A DNA stretch of 64,000 bases from Chitinophagaceae bacterium UBA1930 (GTDB taxonomy: Bacteria > Bacteroidota > Bacteroidia > Chitinophagales > Chitinophagaceae). The notes beneath the pieces were generated by a model. That model was given only the letters and a program-made list of their open reading frames with translations. It did no database searches and was not told where the DNA came from. Every line of letters starts with the position of its first letter. The first letter of the stretch is position 1. Where the stretch lies: contig DDFK01000001.1 in assembly GCA_002337145.1 (NCBI GenBank), positions 1,638,733-1,702,732 on the forward strand, read 5' to 3'. Made by a program: the position numbers and the translations under genes. Below are positions 50,072-60,162 of this stretch, in pieces.

Positions 50072-52183
50072 TTAGTACATTAACTTAAACCTGTAATCCT
50101 TAATAACTGCAGCTTGGCGTAAAGCGTTGCTGCCCCTGCCAATTGCTTGCCTTTGTGTCTGCAAAATATTTTGCCTGATGCTTTCATCATCCATGGCAAT
50201 TGATTTTGCACCAATTGATTCAACTTTCAAAGCAACTACACCAGAATTTCCTGCAATAGGTTCAGATACTTTTCCTTGTAGCTCTTTGTTAAATGAAGCA
50301 CCCAAAACTTTGGTATCGTATCCAATAACTGGTATGGATGGATTGTTGTAGCTAAGACTGTCTGCCTTTTGTACTGTAACACCTGCAGAGCTTGCGTAAG
50401 CTTCAAGTGTGTTTCCTTTAAACTTACTATCAATAATCTGTTTTGCTTTTTTCTCGTTGCGTACAAAGCTTTCAACACCTTTTGCCCTTGCCTCGCCCAC
50501 TGTAGCCAAGCCTTTTTCATTAACCGCAGTAATGATAGATACAATGTATTTATCACCCAGTTCTGTTGGTTCGCTCACAGTACCAAGTTTGTTCTCGAAT
50601 AACCAGCGTACTATTGGACGGCTAGGTGTTTGCCCCAAAGAAGGTACTGTATAATCGCCTTCCTTAATATCCTGGCTCAGCAACACTTGCTTGCCCAATT
50701 TTTTTGCATTGTCTTCAAACTGTTGCCTGTTTTTGGCATTGGCTGCAAACTGCAATGCTGCAGTACTTGCTGTGCTTACAGTTTCGTTGCTTGTTGTAAT
50801 TGGTTTTGCCAAGTATGCTACTTTAACTGCTTCGCCTACTGCTTTTTGGCTAATCACTTCAATATAGTGGTAACCGGCGTAAGCATCGTTTTCTACTTTC
50901 ACCACTTTCTTATCGCCAGCTTTACCGTAGAAAATAGTTTCTGCAAATTCTTTGCTTATACCAGAAAACTGGGCTGAGGTAAAATCATACTCTCCCTTGG
51001 TTTTTTTGCTTCCACCATCATCACTGTATTTCTGTACAAGTTGATCAAAATCAACACCAGATTTTGCCAATGCTTCAACACTGTCAATTCTCTTTTTGGC
51101 AACACTGTCAGCCAAAGTAGATTGACGCCTGTCTTCTGTTTTCACCAATATATGACGCACTTTCACAGAATCTGGCAGTACCCTTTTACCCATCATTTTT
51201 GCAACAACAAAATTGTTGCCGTCAAGGTAAGGTCCAAAAACCTGTCCATCAGCCAAACCTTTAATACTATCAGCTTTTGGCATTTTCAATTGACTTTTCA
51301 TTGAATAAGCATCCGCATAAGCCAACTCAGTTCCTACTTTACCCAAGAAAGATTTTACATCGCTTGTTGTTGCAAACTCTTGTTTTAAAGATTGAACCTG
51401 ATTCAAAGCTGCTGCTGTATCTGCTGCACTTGGGGCAGCATCAAACGTTACATAAGAAAACGTTCTGCTTTCTTCGTCCTTCTCAAAACCACTTGGATGT
51501 TTCTTTACATAGGCCATAATTTCTGCATCGCTTACTTTAACCGAGCTATCAGAAATTGTAGTATAAGGCACATACACATAAGATATAGAAGCAATAGCAC
51601 TATTGTCAGCCTTTTGTTTTTCAATCAACCATGTTGGTACATAAGCAGACTGTTGCAACAGGTTCTGATATTTTGTACGCAATGTTTGTTGAATAGCCGG
51701 ATCTATATAGCTTTCAATAACACCTTGCAACTGCTCGTTGTTTTTTGATTTCTTCAATTGAGCAAAAGCCTGTCTTGCTTCATCGGCTTTAAACTGTCCA
51801 TTCTCATCAATAAATTCTTTTTCCCTAGCCAATGGAGATTGTGGTCCAAACAACACATCTGCCAATTCTTTATTGCTAACAATCAAACCAAGTTTATCAT
51901 ATTCCTGTTGCATCAAAGCATTGTCCACTTCATAGTTCCACAACTGTGGTATAAGTGTATTCCTGTCCTGACCTTGCTTGCCATACATAGCCAATTTTTG
52001 GTCAAAACTTTCTTTACTTATTTTGGTACCATTAACAGTACCTACTGTAGAGGTATTACTAAATAATCCGCCACCACGTCCACGGCCTAAACCATCTTGC
52101 AATATAAACGCGATAAGGGCAAGGGCTATGATACCGAACATGATCCATGCTCCTTTGTCCCTGATACTTTGAATAACAGACAT
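50072..52183 (-). CDS. SurA/PpiD-like membrane-anchored peptidyl-prolyl isomerase
   Basis: 703 aa. Short cytoplasmic tail, one transmembrane helix (AWIMFGIIALALIAFILQDG, about 12-31), SurA_N-type chaperone region, one clear rotamase (parvulin) domain (SVKVRHILVKTEDRRQST...FDQLVQKYSDDGGSKKTKGEYDF) and a C-terminal part with a second, weaker parvulin-like segment. Helps folding of exported and outer-membrane proteins in the periplasm. Own terminator; it borders the candidate oriC gap. Confidence 0.9.
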   Translation of the reverse strand: MSVIQSIRDKGAWIMFGIIALALIAFILQDGLGRGRGGGLFSNTSTVGTVNGTKISKESFDQKLAMYGKQGQDRNTLIPQLWNYEVDNALMQQEYDKLGLIVSNKELADVLFGPQSPLAREKEFIDENGQFKADEARQAFAQLKKSKNNEQLQGVIESYIDPAIQQTLRTKYQNLLQQSAYVPTWLIEKQKADNSAIASISYVYVPYTTISDSSVKVSDAEIMAYVKKHPSGFEKDEESRTFSYVTFDAAPSAADTAAALNQVQSLKQEFATTSDVKSFLGKVGTELAYADAYSMKSQLKMPKADSIKGLADGQVFGPYLDGNNFVVAKMMGKRVLPDSVKVRHILVKTEDRRQSTLADSVAKKRIDSVEALAKSGVDFDQLVQKYSDDGGSKKTKGEYDFTSAQFSGISKEFAETIFYGKAGDKKVVKVENDAYAGYHYIEVISQKAVGEAVKVAYLAKPITTSNETVSTASTAALQFAANAKNRQQFEDNAKKLGKQVLLSQDIKEGDYTVPSLGQTPSRPIVRWLFENKLGTVSEPTELGDKYIVSIITAVNEKGLATVGEARAKGVESFVRNEKKAKQIIDSKFKGNTLEAYASSAGVTVQKADSLSYNNPSIPVIGYDTKVLGASFNKELQGKVSEPIAGNSGVVALKVESIGAKSIAMDDESIRQNILQTQRQAIGRGSNALRQAAVIKDYRFKLMY

Positions 52184-52766
52184 AATTGTTTAATTAATAG
52201 TATTTTTAAAGGATGGCAAAAATAGGGGAATATAGTTATTGAACAAATTGTGGAAAACCTTTCCAAATCCGCTAGCGGCTTATACTTCACAGCAGCCAAT
52301 TTTCTGGATAACTCAAAACATGAGCAATTCTTTTAAATCATTTCGCTTTTTCTGGATAAAGCGTTCAAATCGCTATCCACATACCCCTGTTGGTAACCTA
52401 TATTTTGGGTGAATAAAACAGTCTTTCCAAAAAAATATCGTGGAAAGATGAGGAATAAATACAACCCTTTTCTAAAAAACTAGGCTCTCCACAAAAAACT
52501 ACACCAATTACAGTACCTTATTTAACAGTTAGTAACTCGTCAGTTTTTGATTGTTGATTAAATAACAACTTTATTCCACAATTGTTAAAAAGCTAACCAA
52601 AAGTCTATTTTTATTGAAACCTGTGTTGTGAACTCTATGTTAGTTACCCTGTATAACCACACCATTAATTAACTTTGCCCTATGGGGATAAGTAAGATAT
52701 CCCGATATACACACCCCTAATAGTATTAGTGGTTTATATAAATATGTATTATTAAATACTATTACA
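52184..52766. other. Candidate replication origin (oriC) or large regulatory gap
   Basis: 583 bp without a supported gene, rich in A/T, between divergent genes. DnaA-box-like 9-mers (consensus TTATCCACA): TGTGGAAAA 52249-52257, TCTGGATAA 52303-52311 and 52351-52359, CTATCCACA 52373-52381 (each one mismatch); CTCTCCACA 52495-52503 and TATTCCACA 52572-52580 (two mismatches). Genes to the left (30.4-52.2 kb) are mainly on the minus strand and those to the right (52.8-60.9 kb) all plus, consistent with leading-strand bias from here. No perfect box is present, so the call is tentative. Confidence 0.4.
52670..52677 (+). promoter_or_regulatory. -7 element upstream of nadA
   Basis: TAACTTTG is an exact TAnnTTTG match, 89 bp before the nadA ATG, giving a leader of about 80 nt. 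The leader includes a short GGGGATA...TATCCC complementarity that could form a weak hairpin. No riboswitch class recognised. Confidence 0.35.
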
Positions 52767-53774
52767 ATGAATATCAACATTGCAAAAGAACAAATTTTTG
52801 AAAAAGGCTTTTTGGATATTGAGGTAGCACCTACACTTGATTTGTTTGCAGAAATAGAAAGATTAAAAAAAGAAAAAAATATAGTACTGCTGGCCCATTA
52901 TTACCAGGAGCCCGATATTCAGGATGTGGCGGATTATATTGGCGACAGTCTAGGCCTTGCACAAAAGGCAGCCCAAACCAATGCAGATATAATTGTTTTT
53001 GCGGGTGTCCATTTTATGGCCGAAACTGCAAAAATCCTGAATCCCTCCAAAAAAGTGCTATTGCCCGATTTAAAGGCCGGTTGCTCCCTTGCCGATAGTG
53101 CACCTGCCCCACTGTTCAAATCGTTCAAAGAAAAGCATCCAGACCACCTTGTGGTGTCATACATTAACTGCAGTGCCGAGATAAAGGCTTTAAGCGATAT
53201 TATTTGTACCAGCGGCAATGCCGAAAAGATTATTGAAAGCATTCCACCGGAACAGCCCATTATTTTTGCCCCCGATAAAAATTTAGGTGCCTACCTGAAT
53301 AAAAAAACCGGAAGGGACATGCTTTTGTGGAACGGTGCCTGCATGGTGCACGAAATTTTTAGTCTCGAAAAAATTACCAAACTAAAAATCCGCCATCCCA
53401 AAGCAAAATTCATAGCACACCCCGAATGTGAAGAAGCTTTGTTGAATATTGCCGACTTTATTGGCAGCACCACCCAATTATTGAAATTTACACAGGAAAG
53501 TGATGCCACAGAATTTATTGTGGCAACTGAAACCGGCATATTGCATAAAATGCAAGAGGCATCGCCCAATAAAACCTTTATTCCCGCACCGCCCAATAAT
53601 TCATGTGCCTGTAACGACTGCCCACACATGAAGCTGAACACGTTGGAAAAGCTGTACCTGTGCATGATGTACGAACAACCAGAAATAAAGATGGAAGAAT
53701 CTTTACGTCTTGCGGCCCTTAAACCCATGGAAAGGATGATGGACATCAGCAAAAAAGCAGGGCTGATAGGATAA
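52767..53774 (+). CDS. nadA: Quinolinate synthase A
   Basis: 335-aa [4Fe-4S] enzyme condensing iminoaspartate with dihydroxyacetone phosphate to quinolinate in de novo NAD synthesis. Signatures: LLAHYYQEPDIQDVADYIGDSL, the cluster cysteines in LKAGCSLADS, LWNGACMVHE and CNDCPHMKLN, and FIAHPECEEALL. The usual partner nadB is not adjacent. Confidence 0.95.
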   Translation: MNINIAKEQIFEKGFLDIEVAPTLDLFAEIERLKKEKNIVLLAHYYQEPDIQDVADYIGDSLGLAQKAAQTNADIIVFAGVHFMAETAKILNPSKKVLLPDLKAGCSLADSAPAPLFKSFKEKHPDHLVVSYINCSAEIKALSDIICTSGNAEKIIESIPPEQPIIFAPDKNLGAYLNKKTGRDMLLWNGACMVHEIFSLEKITKLKIRHPKAKFIAHPECEEALLNIADFIGSTTQLLKFTQESDATEFIVATETGILHKMQEASPNKTFIPAPPNNSCACNDCPHMKLNTLEKLYLCMMYEQPEIKMEESLRLAALKPMERMMDISKKAGLIG

Positions 53775-53880
53775 ATGATAAGCTGCCGGCAGTTTTCAGT
53801 GAACGGAAGCTGCTTCTTTTCATTCAGGCACAACAATTAGCCCAATTAAGGATATTTTCGCCTTCTAAAATTTTTCTCTT

Positions 53881-56094
53881 TTGGGTGCAACTGTTTTTTT
53901 GATAACGCCTCCTTTTACACAGCTCAATACGCCTTACCCTGCTACGGCCTATCTGAAAGGTTTTTTGAATACCAAAAACATTTCGGCTTACCAGGCAGAT
54001 CTGGGAATTGAGGTTACGCTGGCTTTGTTCAACAAACAGGGCCTGCAGAAATTGTTTGCACACATTGCCCAAAAACAGGGAATATTTTCTGAGAATGCCA
54101 CAAGGATTATTGCCCTGGCAGATGATTACATCAATACAATAGATGCCACCATACTGTTTCTGCAGGGAAAGAACCCCACACTTGCACACCTGATATGCAA
54201 AAGGGATTTTTTACCGGAAGCAGCACGTTTTACACAGCTGGACGATCTGAACTGGGCTTTTGGCAGCATGGGCCTACAGGACCGGGCAAAGCACCTAGCA
54301 ACCATGTACCTGGAAGATTTGTCAGATTTGATAATGGAATGTGTGGATGCACATTTTGGCTTTAGCCGTTATGCAGAAAGATTGGGAAGGTCTGCCAACA
54401 GTTTTGATGAACTGTACGAAGCATTGCAACAACCATACACGTATGTTGACGAATTGTTGATAGCTATACTGCAACAAAGGATAGTGGAAATTGATCCGGC
54501 AATAGTGGCCATTTCCGTTCCATTTCCTGGCAACCTATATACGAGCTTGCGTTGCGGGCAATGGCTCAAAAAAAATTACCCCGCAATTAAAGTGGTAATG
54601 GGCGGTGGTTTTGCAAATACGGAACTGCGTTCGTTAACAGATGTACGTGTGTTCGAATTCTACGATTTCATTACGCTTGACGATGGCGAAGCACCCATAG
54701 AAAATATTATCGGCTACACCGCAGGAACAAAAACAGTCGATGAACTGAAACGCACTTTTACTTTGGTTGATGGTGGTGTAACCTACTTCAACAACAAGGC
54801 CTGTACCGACTATAAACAAGGCGAAGTAGGCACACCTGATTACAGCGATTTTTTACTGGATAGCTATATTTCGGCCATTGAAGTGGTAAACCCGATGCAT
54901 AGTTTATGGAGCGATGGAAGATGGAACAAACTAACCATGGCCCACGGCTGCTATTGGGGCAAATGTACTTTCTGCGATATATCGCTTGATTATATAAAAC
55001 TCTACGAGCCTATTGCGGCACAATTGCTTTGCGACAGGATGGAAGAAATCATCCGGCAAACCAACCAGAATGGTTTCCACTTTGTTGATGAAGCCGCACC
55101 ACCGGCACTTATGCGTGCCCTGGCCCTGGAAATTTTGAGAAGGAAACTGACAGTAACCTGGTGGACCAATGTACGCTTTGAAAAAAGCTTCACAAAAGAT
55201 TTATGCCTATTGCTAAAAGCCTCTGGTTGCATTGCTGTTTCAGGTGGTTTGGAAGTTGCAAGCGACAGGTTGCTGCAACTAATCCAGAAAGGCATCACCG
55301 TTAGCCAGGTTGCGAGGGTAAACAGGAACTTTACCGAAGCAGGCATTATGGTACATGCATACTTAATGTATGGTTTTCCTACACAGACTGCACAAGAAAC
55401 AATTGATTCGTTGGAGATGATTCGCCAATTGTTCAAAGCAGGCATTTTACAATCTGCCTTTTGGCACCAGTTTGCAATGACGGCCCATAGCCCCGTAGGG
55501 CTGGATCCCGAAAAATTTGGCGTAAAGAAAGCAAAAGAAACCGTTATCACATTTGCCGATAACGATGTAGAACATATTGATGAAACCGGTACCGAGCATG
55601 ATAAGTTCAGTTACGGCTTAAAAAAATCGTTACTCAATTACATGCATGGCCTTTGTCTGGATGATCCTTTGCATAAATGGTTTGATACGGCGGAAATGGG
55701 TTTCAAAGTACCCAAAACAACAGTTGATCCTAACTATATCATCAATGCATTAAAAGAAGATGAGCTGAACACTTATAAACCCACTGCAAAAATTGTTTGG
55801 CTAGGAAAAAAGCCTTCTCTTGAAATCGTTACAAAATCCAAAAAAGGCAGTTCGTGGGAACTGGCTTCCCTCACCTTTCAAAGCAAAAAAGAAACGGTAA
55901 ATATTAAAGTTGACAAAGAGCAAGGTGAATGGTTTGCAGGAATGATAGAAAAAATTTCCGTTGACCATTTCAAAACCTATACCCTGCAAGAAGTGAAAGA
56001 TAATTATGAAGCCGCCGGCTTGGAAGATTTTGAATTGTTTTGGGACAATAAACCCATTAGTACCATGAATAAAATTGGATTACTACGGTTATAG
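53881..56094 (+). CDS. B12-binding-type radical SAM protein with unusual cysteine spacing
   Basis: 737 aa, start at TTG (no in-frame ATG near; family-like sequence MGATVFLITPPFTQLNTPYPATAYLKGFL begins at once). N-terminal cobalamin-binding-like Rossmann region (VVMGGGFANTE at 238-248), then radical SAM TIM-barrel. The [4Fe-4S] motif is HGCYWGKCTFCD with Cys357, Cys362, Cys365, i.e. Cx4Cx2C rather than Cx3Cx2C. Further: FVDEAAPPALM, SGGLEVASDRLLQLIQKGIT, YLMYGFPTQT. Substrate unknown. Stands alone between nadA and an epimerase gene. Confidence 0.85.
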   Translation: MGATVFLITPPFTQLNTPYPATAYLKGFLNTKNISAYQADLGIEVTLALFNKQGLQKLFAHIAQKQGIFSENATRIIALADDYINTIDATILFLQGKNPTLAHLICKRDFLPEAARFTQLDDLNWAFGSMGLQDRAKHLATMYLEDLSDLIMECVDAHFGFSRYAERLGRSANSFDELYEALQQPYTYVDELLIAILQQRIVEIDPAIVAISVPFPGNLYTSLRCGQWLKKNYPAIKVVMGGGFANTELRSLTDVRVFEFYDFITLDDGEAPIENIIGYTAGTKTVDELKRTFTLVDGGVTYFNNKACTDYKQGEVGTPDYSDFLLDSYISAIEVVNPMHSLWSDGRWNKLTMAHGCYWGKCTFCDISLDYIKLYEPIAAQLLCDRMEEIIRQTNQNGFHFVDEAAPPALMRALALEILRRKLTVTWWTNVRFEKSFTKDLCLLLKASGCIAVSGGLEVASDRLLQLIQKGITVSQVARVNRNFTEAGIMVHAYLMYGFPTQTAQETIDSLEMIRQLFKAGILQSAFWHQFAMTAHSPVGLDPEKFGVKKAKETVITFADNDVEHIDETGTEHDKFSYGLKKSLLNYMHGLCLDDPLHKWFDTAEMGFKVPKTTVDPNYIINALKEDELNTYKPTAKIVWLGKKPSLEIVTKSKKGSSWELASLTFQSKKETVNIKVDKEQGEWFAGMIEKISVDHFKTYTLQEVKDNYEAAGLEDFELFWDNKPISTMNKIGLLRL

Positions 56095-56183
56095 TAGTGT
56101 TATGAATTTCATCATGTACACAATAAAAACTTGCAGAACTAGCTAGTGGAAAGGATTATAAAATTTACGGAGTAAGTTTTCAT

Positions 56184-56217
56184 CTTTGTGCCTTCGTCTT
56201 CTTTGCGGTAAAATTTT
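56184..56217. repeat. Degenerate interspersed intergenic repeat, copy B
   Basis: CTTTGTGCCTTCGTCTTC followed by TTTGCGGTAAAATTTT resembles a short intergenic repeat common in Bacteroidota; compare the reverse complement of 7186-7222. Lies in the 147-bp gap before the epimerase-like gene. Confidence 0.3.
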
Positions 56218-56241
56218 CTTCTTAATTGTAAATAGAAAAAA

Positions 56242-57111
56242 ATGTTTCAAATAAGCAACAACAAACTTAATGTAACCATTGCTGCAAAAGGTGCAGAAAT
56301 ACAAAGCATCATCAACAAAGAAACCGATCTGGAATATATATGGAATGCCGACCCGGCTTATTGGTCCAAAAAAAGCCCCGTACTCTTTCCTATTGTGGGC
56401 ACATTAAAAAACAATACCTACAATTATAAAGGCAAGTCCTATACAATGGGCAGGCATGGTTTTGCCCGTGAACGGACATTTACAGTAGCTGCAAAAACCG
56501 AACACAGCATTAGTTTCATTTTACAGAGCGATGCAGAAACACTCAAGGTCTATCCTTTTCAATTCGCATTCATTATTACCTATAGCCTTCACGAAAATGA
56601 ATTAAGCTGTACCTACAAAATAGAGAATGCTGGCAAAGAAACCATGTATTGCTCTGTTGGTGCACATCCTGCTTTCAAAATTCCGCTAACGCACGATACC
56701 AGTTTTAACGAATGGTACCTGCAATTCAATGAAACAGAAAATGCAGGTAAATACCCGCTTTCAGAAGATGGATTGATTAAGCTGCAACCAGACAATTTTT
56801 TCAGTAACACCCATCAGTTACCATTGAACAAAGAATTATTTTATAATGATGCATTGGTATTCAAAAACCTGTGCTCCAATAAAATCGCTATACTAAGCAA
56901 CAAAAGCAAACATGGTTTACGCATGACATTCAATGGCTTTCCCTTTTATGGCATCTGGAGTTTCAAGAATGCAGATTTTGTTTGCCTGGAACCTTGGTGC
57001 GGTATTGCGGACAGTGTAAACGCCTCGGGCGAATTGAGTGAAAAGGAAGGCATTCATGCATTGCAACCAGAAGAGGTACTGGAAAGAACCTGGAAGGTTG
57101 AATTGTTTTAA
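56242..57111 (+). CDS. Aldose 1-epimerase-like protein (LacX family)
   Basis: 289-aa galactose mutarotase-like beta-sandwich. Motifs: GAEIQSIINKETDLEYIWNADPAYWSKKSPVLFPIVG, YTMGRHGFARERTF, and the catalytic-His region CSVGAHPAFKIPL. LacX-type members epimerise or bind hexose phosphates; substrate unknown. Monocistronic by spacing. Confidence 0.88.
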   Translation: MFQISNNKLNVTIAAKGAEIQSIINKETDLEYIWNADPAYWSKKSPVLFPIVGTLKNNTYNYKGKSYTMGRHGFARERTFTVAAKTEHSISFILQSDAETLKVYPFQFAFIITYSLHENELSCTYKIENAGKETMYCSVGAHPAFKIPLTHDTSFNEWYLQFNETENAGKYPLSEDGLIKLQPDNFFSNTHQLPLNKELFYNDALVFKNLCSNKIAILSNKSKHGLRMTFNGFPFYGIWSFKNADFVCLEPWCGIADSVNASGELSEKEGIHALQPEEVLERTWKVELF

Positions 57112-57256
57112 AAACGCTTCAAAACCATGTTTCAAAAAAGCCACTATCCAACCATTAAATTAGTCGCTGTTAATAGCCCACTGATTGCAATAATGGATTC
57201 CATATAAAATCCGCATTTGGCAATTAGCCAATCAGCTAATTAGTATAATTTGCACT

Positions 57257-59293
57257 ATGCCTTTCCAATTACAGTCGCAGTACAAACCATCTGGCGATCA
57301 GCCAACCGCCATCAAACAATTAACCGATGCCATCAATGATGGCGAACAGTTCCAGACATTGCTTGGTGTAACAGGTAGCGGTAAAACATTTACCATGGCC
57401 AATGTTATACAGAACCTGCAACGGCCAACATTGGTGCTTACCCATAACAAAACACTCGTGGCACAACTGTATGGTGAATTCAAACAGTTCTTTCCCGACA
57501 ATGCTGTGGGCTACTTTGTAAGCTATTACGATTACTACCAGCCAGAGGCCTACATGCCCGTAAGCAATACCTATATTGAAAAAGACCTGAGCATTAATGA
57601 AGAGTTGGACAAACTTCGTTTACAGGCAACCAGCGAACTATTGAGCGGCAGACGTGACATTATCGTTGTGGCAAGTGTAAGCTGCATCTATGGTATGGGC
57701 AACCCTACCGAATTTGAAAATGGCATTATACGTATCGCAAAAGGCCAGGTCATTTCTCGCCAGGGATTCCTGCACGCACTTGTAAACGCTTTATACAACC
57801 GCAGTCAGGGCGACTTTGTAAGGGGAACATTCCGTGTGAAAGGTGATACGATCGACATCAATCTGCCCTACGCAGACTATGGTTACCGGGTAACTTTTTT
57901 TGGCGATGAGATAGAAGAAATAGAAAGCCTGGAAAAAACAACCCTCAAAAGGATCAACAAGCTGGAAAATGCAGCCATCTTCCCTGCCAACCTGTACCTG
58001 GCACCCAAAGACATCATGCAACAGGTGATGAACGAAATCCAGGACGAGATGATGGCACAGACAGAATATTTTAAACGCATCGGAAAATTCATAGAAGCCC
58101 AACGCATAAAGGAACGGGTAGAATACGACCTGGAAATGATACGTGAACTGGGCTACTGCAACGGTATCGAAAACTACTCACGTTTTTTTGATAGAAGGGT
58201 ACCGGGCACAAGGCCGTTTTGCCTGCTCGACTATTTTCCAAAAGATTTTTTATGTGTGATAGATGAAAGCCACCAAACCATACCTCAAATTGCTGGCATG
58301 TATGGTGGCGATAGGAGCAGGAAACTGGTGCTGGTGGATTATGGTTTCCGCCTGCCCAGTGCCATGGACAACAGGCCATTGAATTTTTACGAATTTGAAA
58401 GTTTGGTTGGCCAAACTGTTTTTGTAAGTGCCACGCCTGGCGACTATGAGTTGGAAAAAACTGGTGGTGTGGTGGTAGAGCAAGTAGTCCGCCCAACAGG
58501 TTTGTTGGAGCCACCAATCGAAATACGCCCATCCGTAAACCAGATAGATGACTTACTGGACGAAATTGATAAAACCGTAAAAAAAGGCGACCGTGTTTTG
58601 GTTACTACATTAACCAAACGCATGGCCGAAGAAATGGACAAATACCTGGGCCGTATCAACATCAAATCAAAATACATACACAGCGATGTGGATACGCTGG
58701 AACGGATAGAAATACTGCGTCAATTGCGTTTGGGAGAGATAGATGTACTGGTAGGTGTAAACCTGCTACGTGAAGGCCTAGACCTGCCCGAAGTTTCTTT
58801 GGTGGCCATTCTGGATGCAGACAAGGAAGGCTTTTTGCGTAACGAAAGAAGCCTTACGCAAACAGCCGGTCGTGCTGCACGTAACGCAGATGGCAAGGTT
58901 ATTTTTTACGCAGACAAGATGACTGAAAGCATGCAGCGTACCATTGACGAAACCAACAGAAGAAGGGACAAACAGGTTGCTTACAACCTTCAACACAATA
59001 TAACCCCTTCAACTGTTAAAAAAAGCATTGACCAGATATTGAAACAGGGTTCTGTGCTGGATATAAAGGGTTTTGATGCCAATAAATCCTATGCCATCCA
59101 AAATGAGGAAAGCCTGGTAACAGTGGCTGCCGAGGAACAGGCAGAATACAAGACCATTCCCAAAATGGAGAAAGCCATAGCCCAGATAAAAAAGACAATG
59201 GAAAAAGCTGCGAGGGACCTGGACTTTATAGAAGCCGCCCGTTTAAGGGACCAAATGTTTGCCATGCAGAAAGAACTCGAAAGCATGAAATAG
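57257..59293 (+). CDS. uvrB: Excinuclease ABC subunit B
   Basis: 678-aa nucleotide-excision-repair helicase-like subunit. Walker A GVTGSGKTFT near residue 40, the beta-hairpin YYDYYQPEAYMP, DESHQTIPQIAGMYGGDRSRK, the helicase C-terminal VGVNLLREGLDLPEVSLVAILDADKEGFLR, and the C-terminal UVR domain (IAQIKKTMEKAARDLDFIEAARLRDQMFAMQ) that binds UvrC. Confidence 0.97.
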   Translation: MPFQLQSQYKPSGDQPTAIKQLTDAINDGEQFQTLLGVTGSGKTFTMANVIQNLQRPTLVLTHNKTLVAQLYGEFKQFFPDNAVGYFVSYYDYYQPEAYMPVSNTYIEKDLSINEELDKLRLQATSELLSGRRDIIVVASVSCIYGMGNPTEFENGIIRIAKGQVISRQGFLHALVNALYNRSQGDFVRGTFRVKGDTIDINLPYADYGYRVTFFGDEIEEIESLEKTTLKRINKLENAAIFPANLYLAPKDIMQQVMNEIQDEMMAQTEYFKRIGKFIEAQRIKERVEYDLEMIRELGYCNGIENYSRFFDRRVPGTRPFCLLDYFPKDFLCVIDESHQTIPQIAGMYGGDRSRKLVLVDYGFRLPSAMDNRPLNFYEFESLVGQTVFVSATPGDYELEKTGGVVVEQVVRPTGLLEPPIEIRPSVNQIDDLLDEIDKTVKKGDRVLVTTLTKRMAEEMDKYLGRINIKSKYIHSDVDTLERIEILRQLRLGEIDVLVGVNLLREGLDLPEVSLVAILDADKEGFLRNERSLTQTAGRAARNADGKVIFYADKMTESMQRTIDETNRRRDKQVAYNLQHNITPSTVKKSIDQILKQGSVLDIKGFDANKSYAIQNEESLVTVAAEEQAEYKTIPKMEKAIAQIKKTMEKAARDLDFIEAARLRDQMFAMQKELESMK

Positions 59294-59355
59294 GGATTAT
59301 TTTAGGGATAAAAGAAAACAAATGCTTATTTTCCCTATCCTAAATCTCCTTTAAC

Positions 59356-60093
59356 ATGACAACACTGGCTTTGTACAACCTGAAAGGTGGTGTGGGCAAA
59401 ACCGCTGCCGCCGTAAACCTTGCCTATTTAGCTGCTGCAGACGGTTTAAAAACACTGGTGTGGGATTTGGATCCGCAGGGCTCTTCCTCTTTTTACCTGC
59501 ACGTAAAAAATGATAAAAACGAAAGCAACAAAATTTTTTCCGAAACACTCGGTATAAAAGATGCCATTAAGGACTCGCCATTTGAAAATTTATGGGTAAT
59601 ACCGGCAGACATTTCTGCAAGAAATGTTGACCTCGTTTTAGACGATGCCAAACAAAGCAAAAAGAAACTCAAAAGCCTGCTAACCGGTTTAAAAGGGTTC
59701 GACCTTGTAATACTGGACTGCCCTCCGGGCATATCATTATTGCACGACAATGTTTTCAATGCGGCCGATTATATACTGATGCCCAATATTCCAACAACAC
59801 TGTCCATACGCTCCTACGAAACCGTGGCTACATACTTCAAGGAAAATGATTTGGATAAAACCAAACTAAAAAGTTTCTTCAGCATGGTAGACCATCGCAA
59901 GACCCTGCACCACGAAACACTGCAAGCATTCTATACCAACCGCCTCTTTCTCAAAAGCTATATACCCTACTTAAGCGATGTAGAAAAAATGGGCGTAAAC
60001 CAACAGCCCCTGTTCGAGTTTGCCAACAGCAGCTACGCAGCACAATGTTTCAGGGACTTGTGGAAAGAAGTAAAAAAACAATGCATCGGATAA
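59356..60093 (+). CDS. ParA family ATPase
   Basis: 245-aa P-loop ATPase with deviant Walker A KGGVGKTAAAVNLA (10-23), DLDPQGSSSF and LDCPPGISLLHDNVFNAADY (Walker B). No ParB, parS or MinD-type partner is adjacent, so it is either an orphan ParA acting in positioning of proteins or chromosome, or an unrelated MinD-like partitioner. It lies about 6.6 kb from the candidate oriC. Confidence 0.9.
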   Translation: MTTLALYNLKGGVGKTAAAVNLAYLAAADGLKTLVWDLDPQGSSSFYLHVKNDKNESNKIFSETLGIKDAIKDSPFENLWVIPADISARNVDLVLDDAKQSKKKLKSLLTGLKGFDLVILDCPPGISLLHDNVFNAADYILMPNIPTTLSIRSYETVATYFKENDLDKTKLKSFFSMVDHRKTLHHETLQAFYTNRLFLKSYIPYLSDVEKMGVNQQPLFEFANSSYAAQCFRDLWKEVKKQCIG

Positions 60094-60162
60094 ACGGCCC
60101 AATCTATAAAAGAAAGCTATCCATAAAACCACCAAAACTAAACATAAATAACAACTGCTTAT

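Noticed and set aside
52652..52660. Additional DnaA box at ATAACCACA
   Set aside because: Two or more mismatches to TTATCCACA, so not counted.
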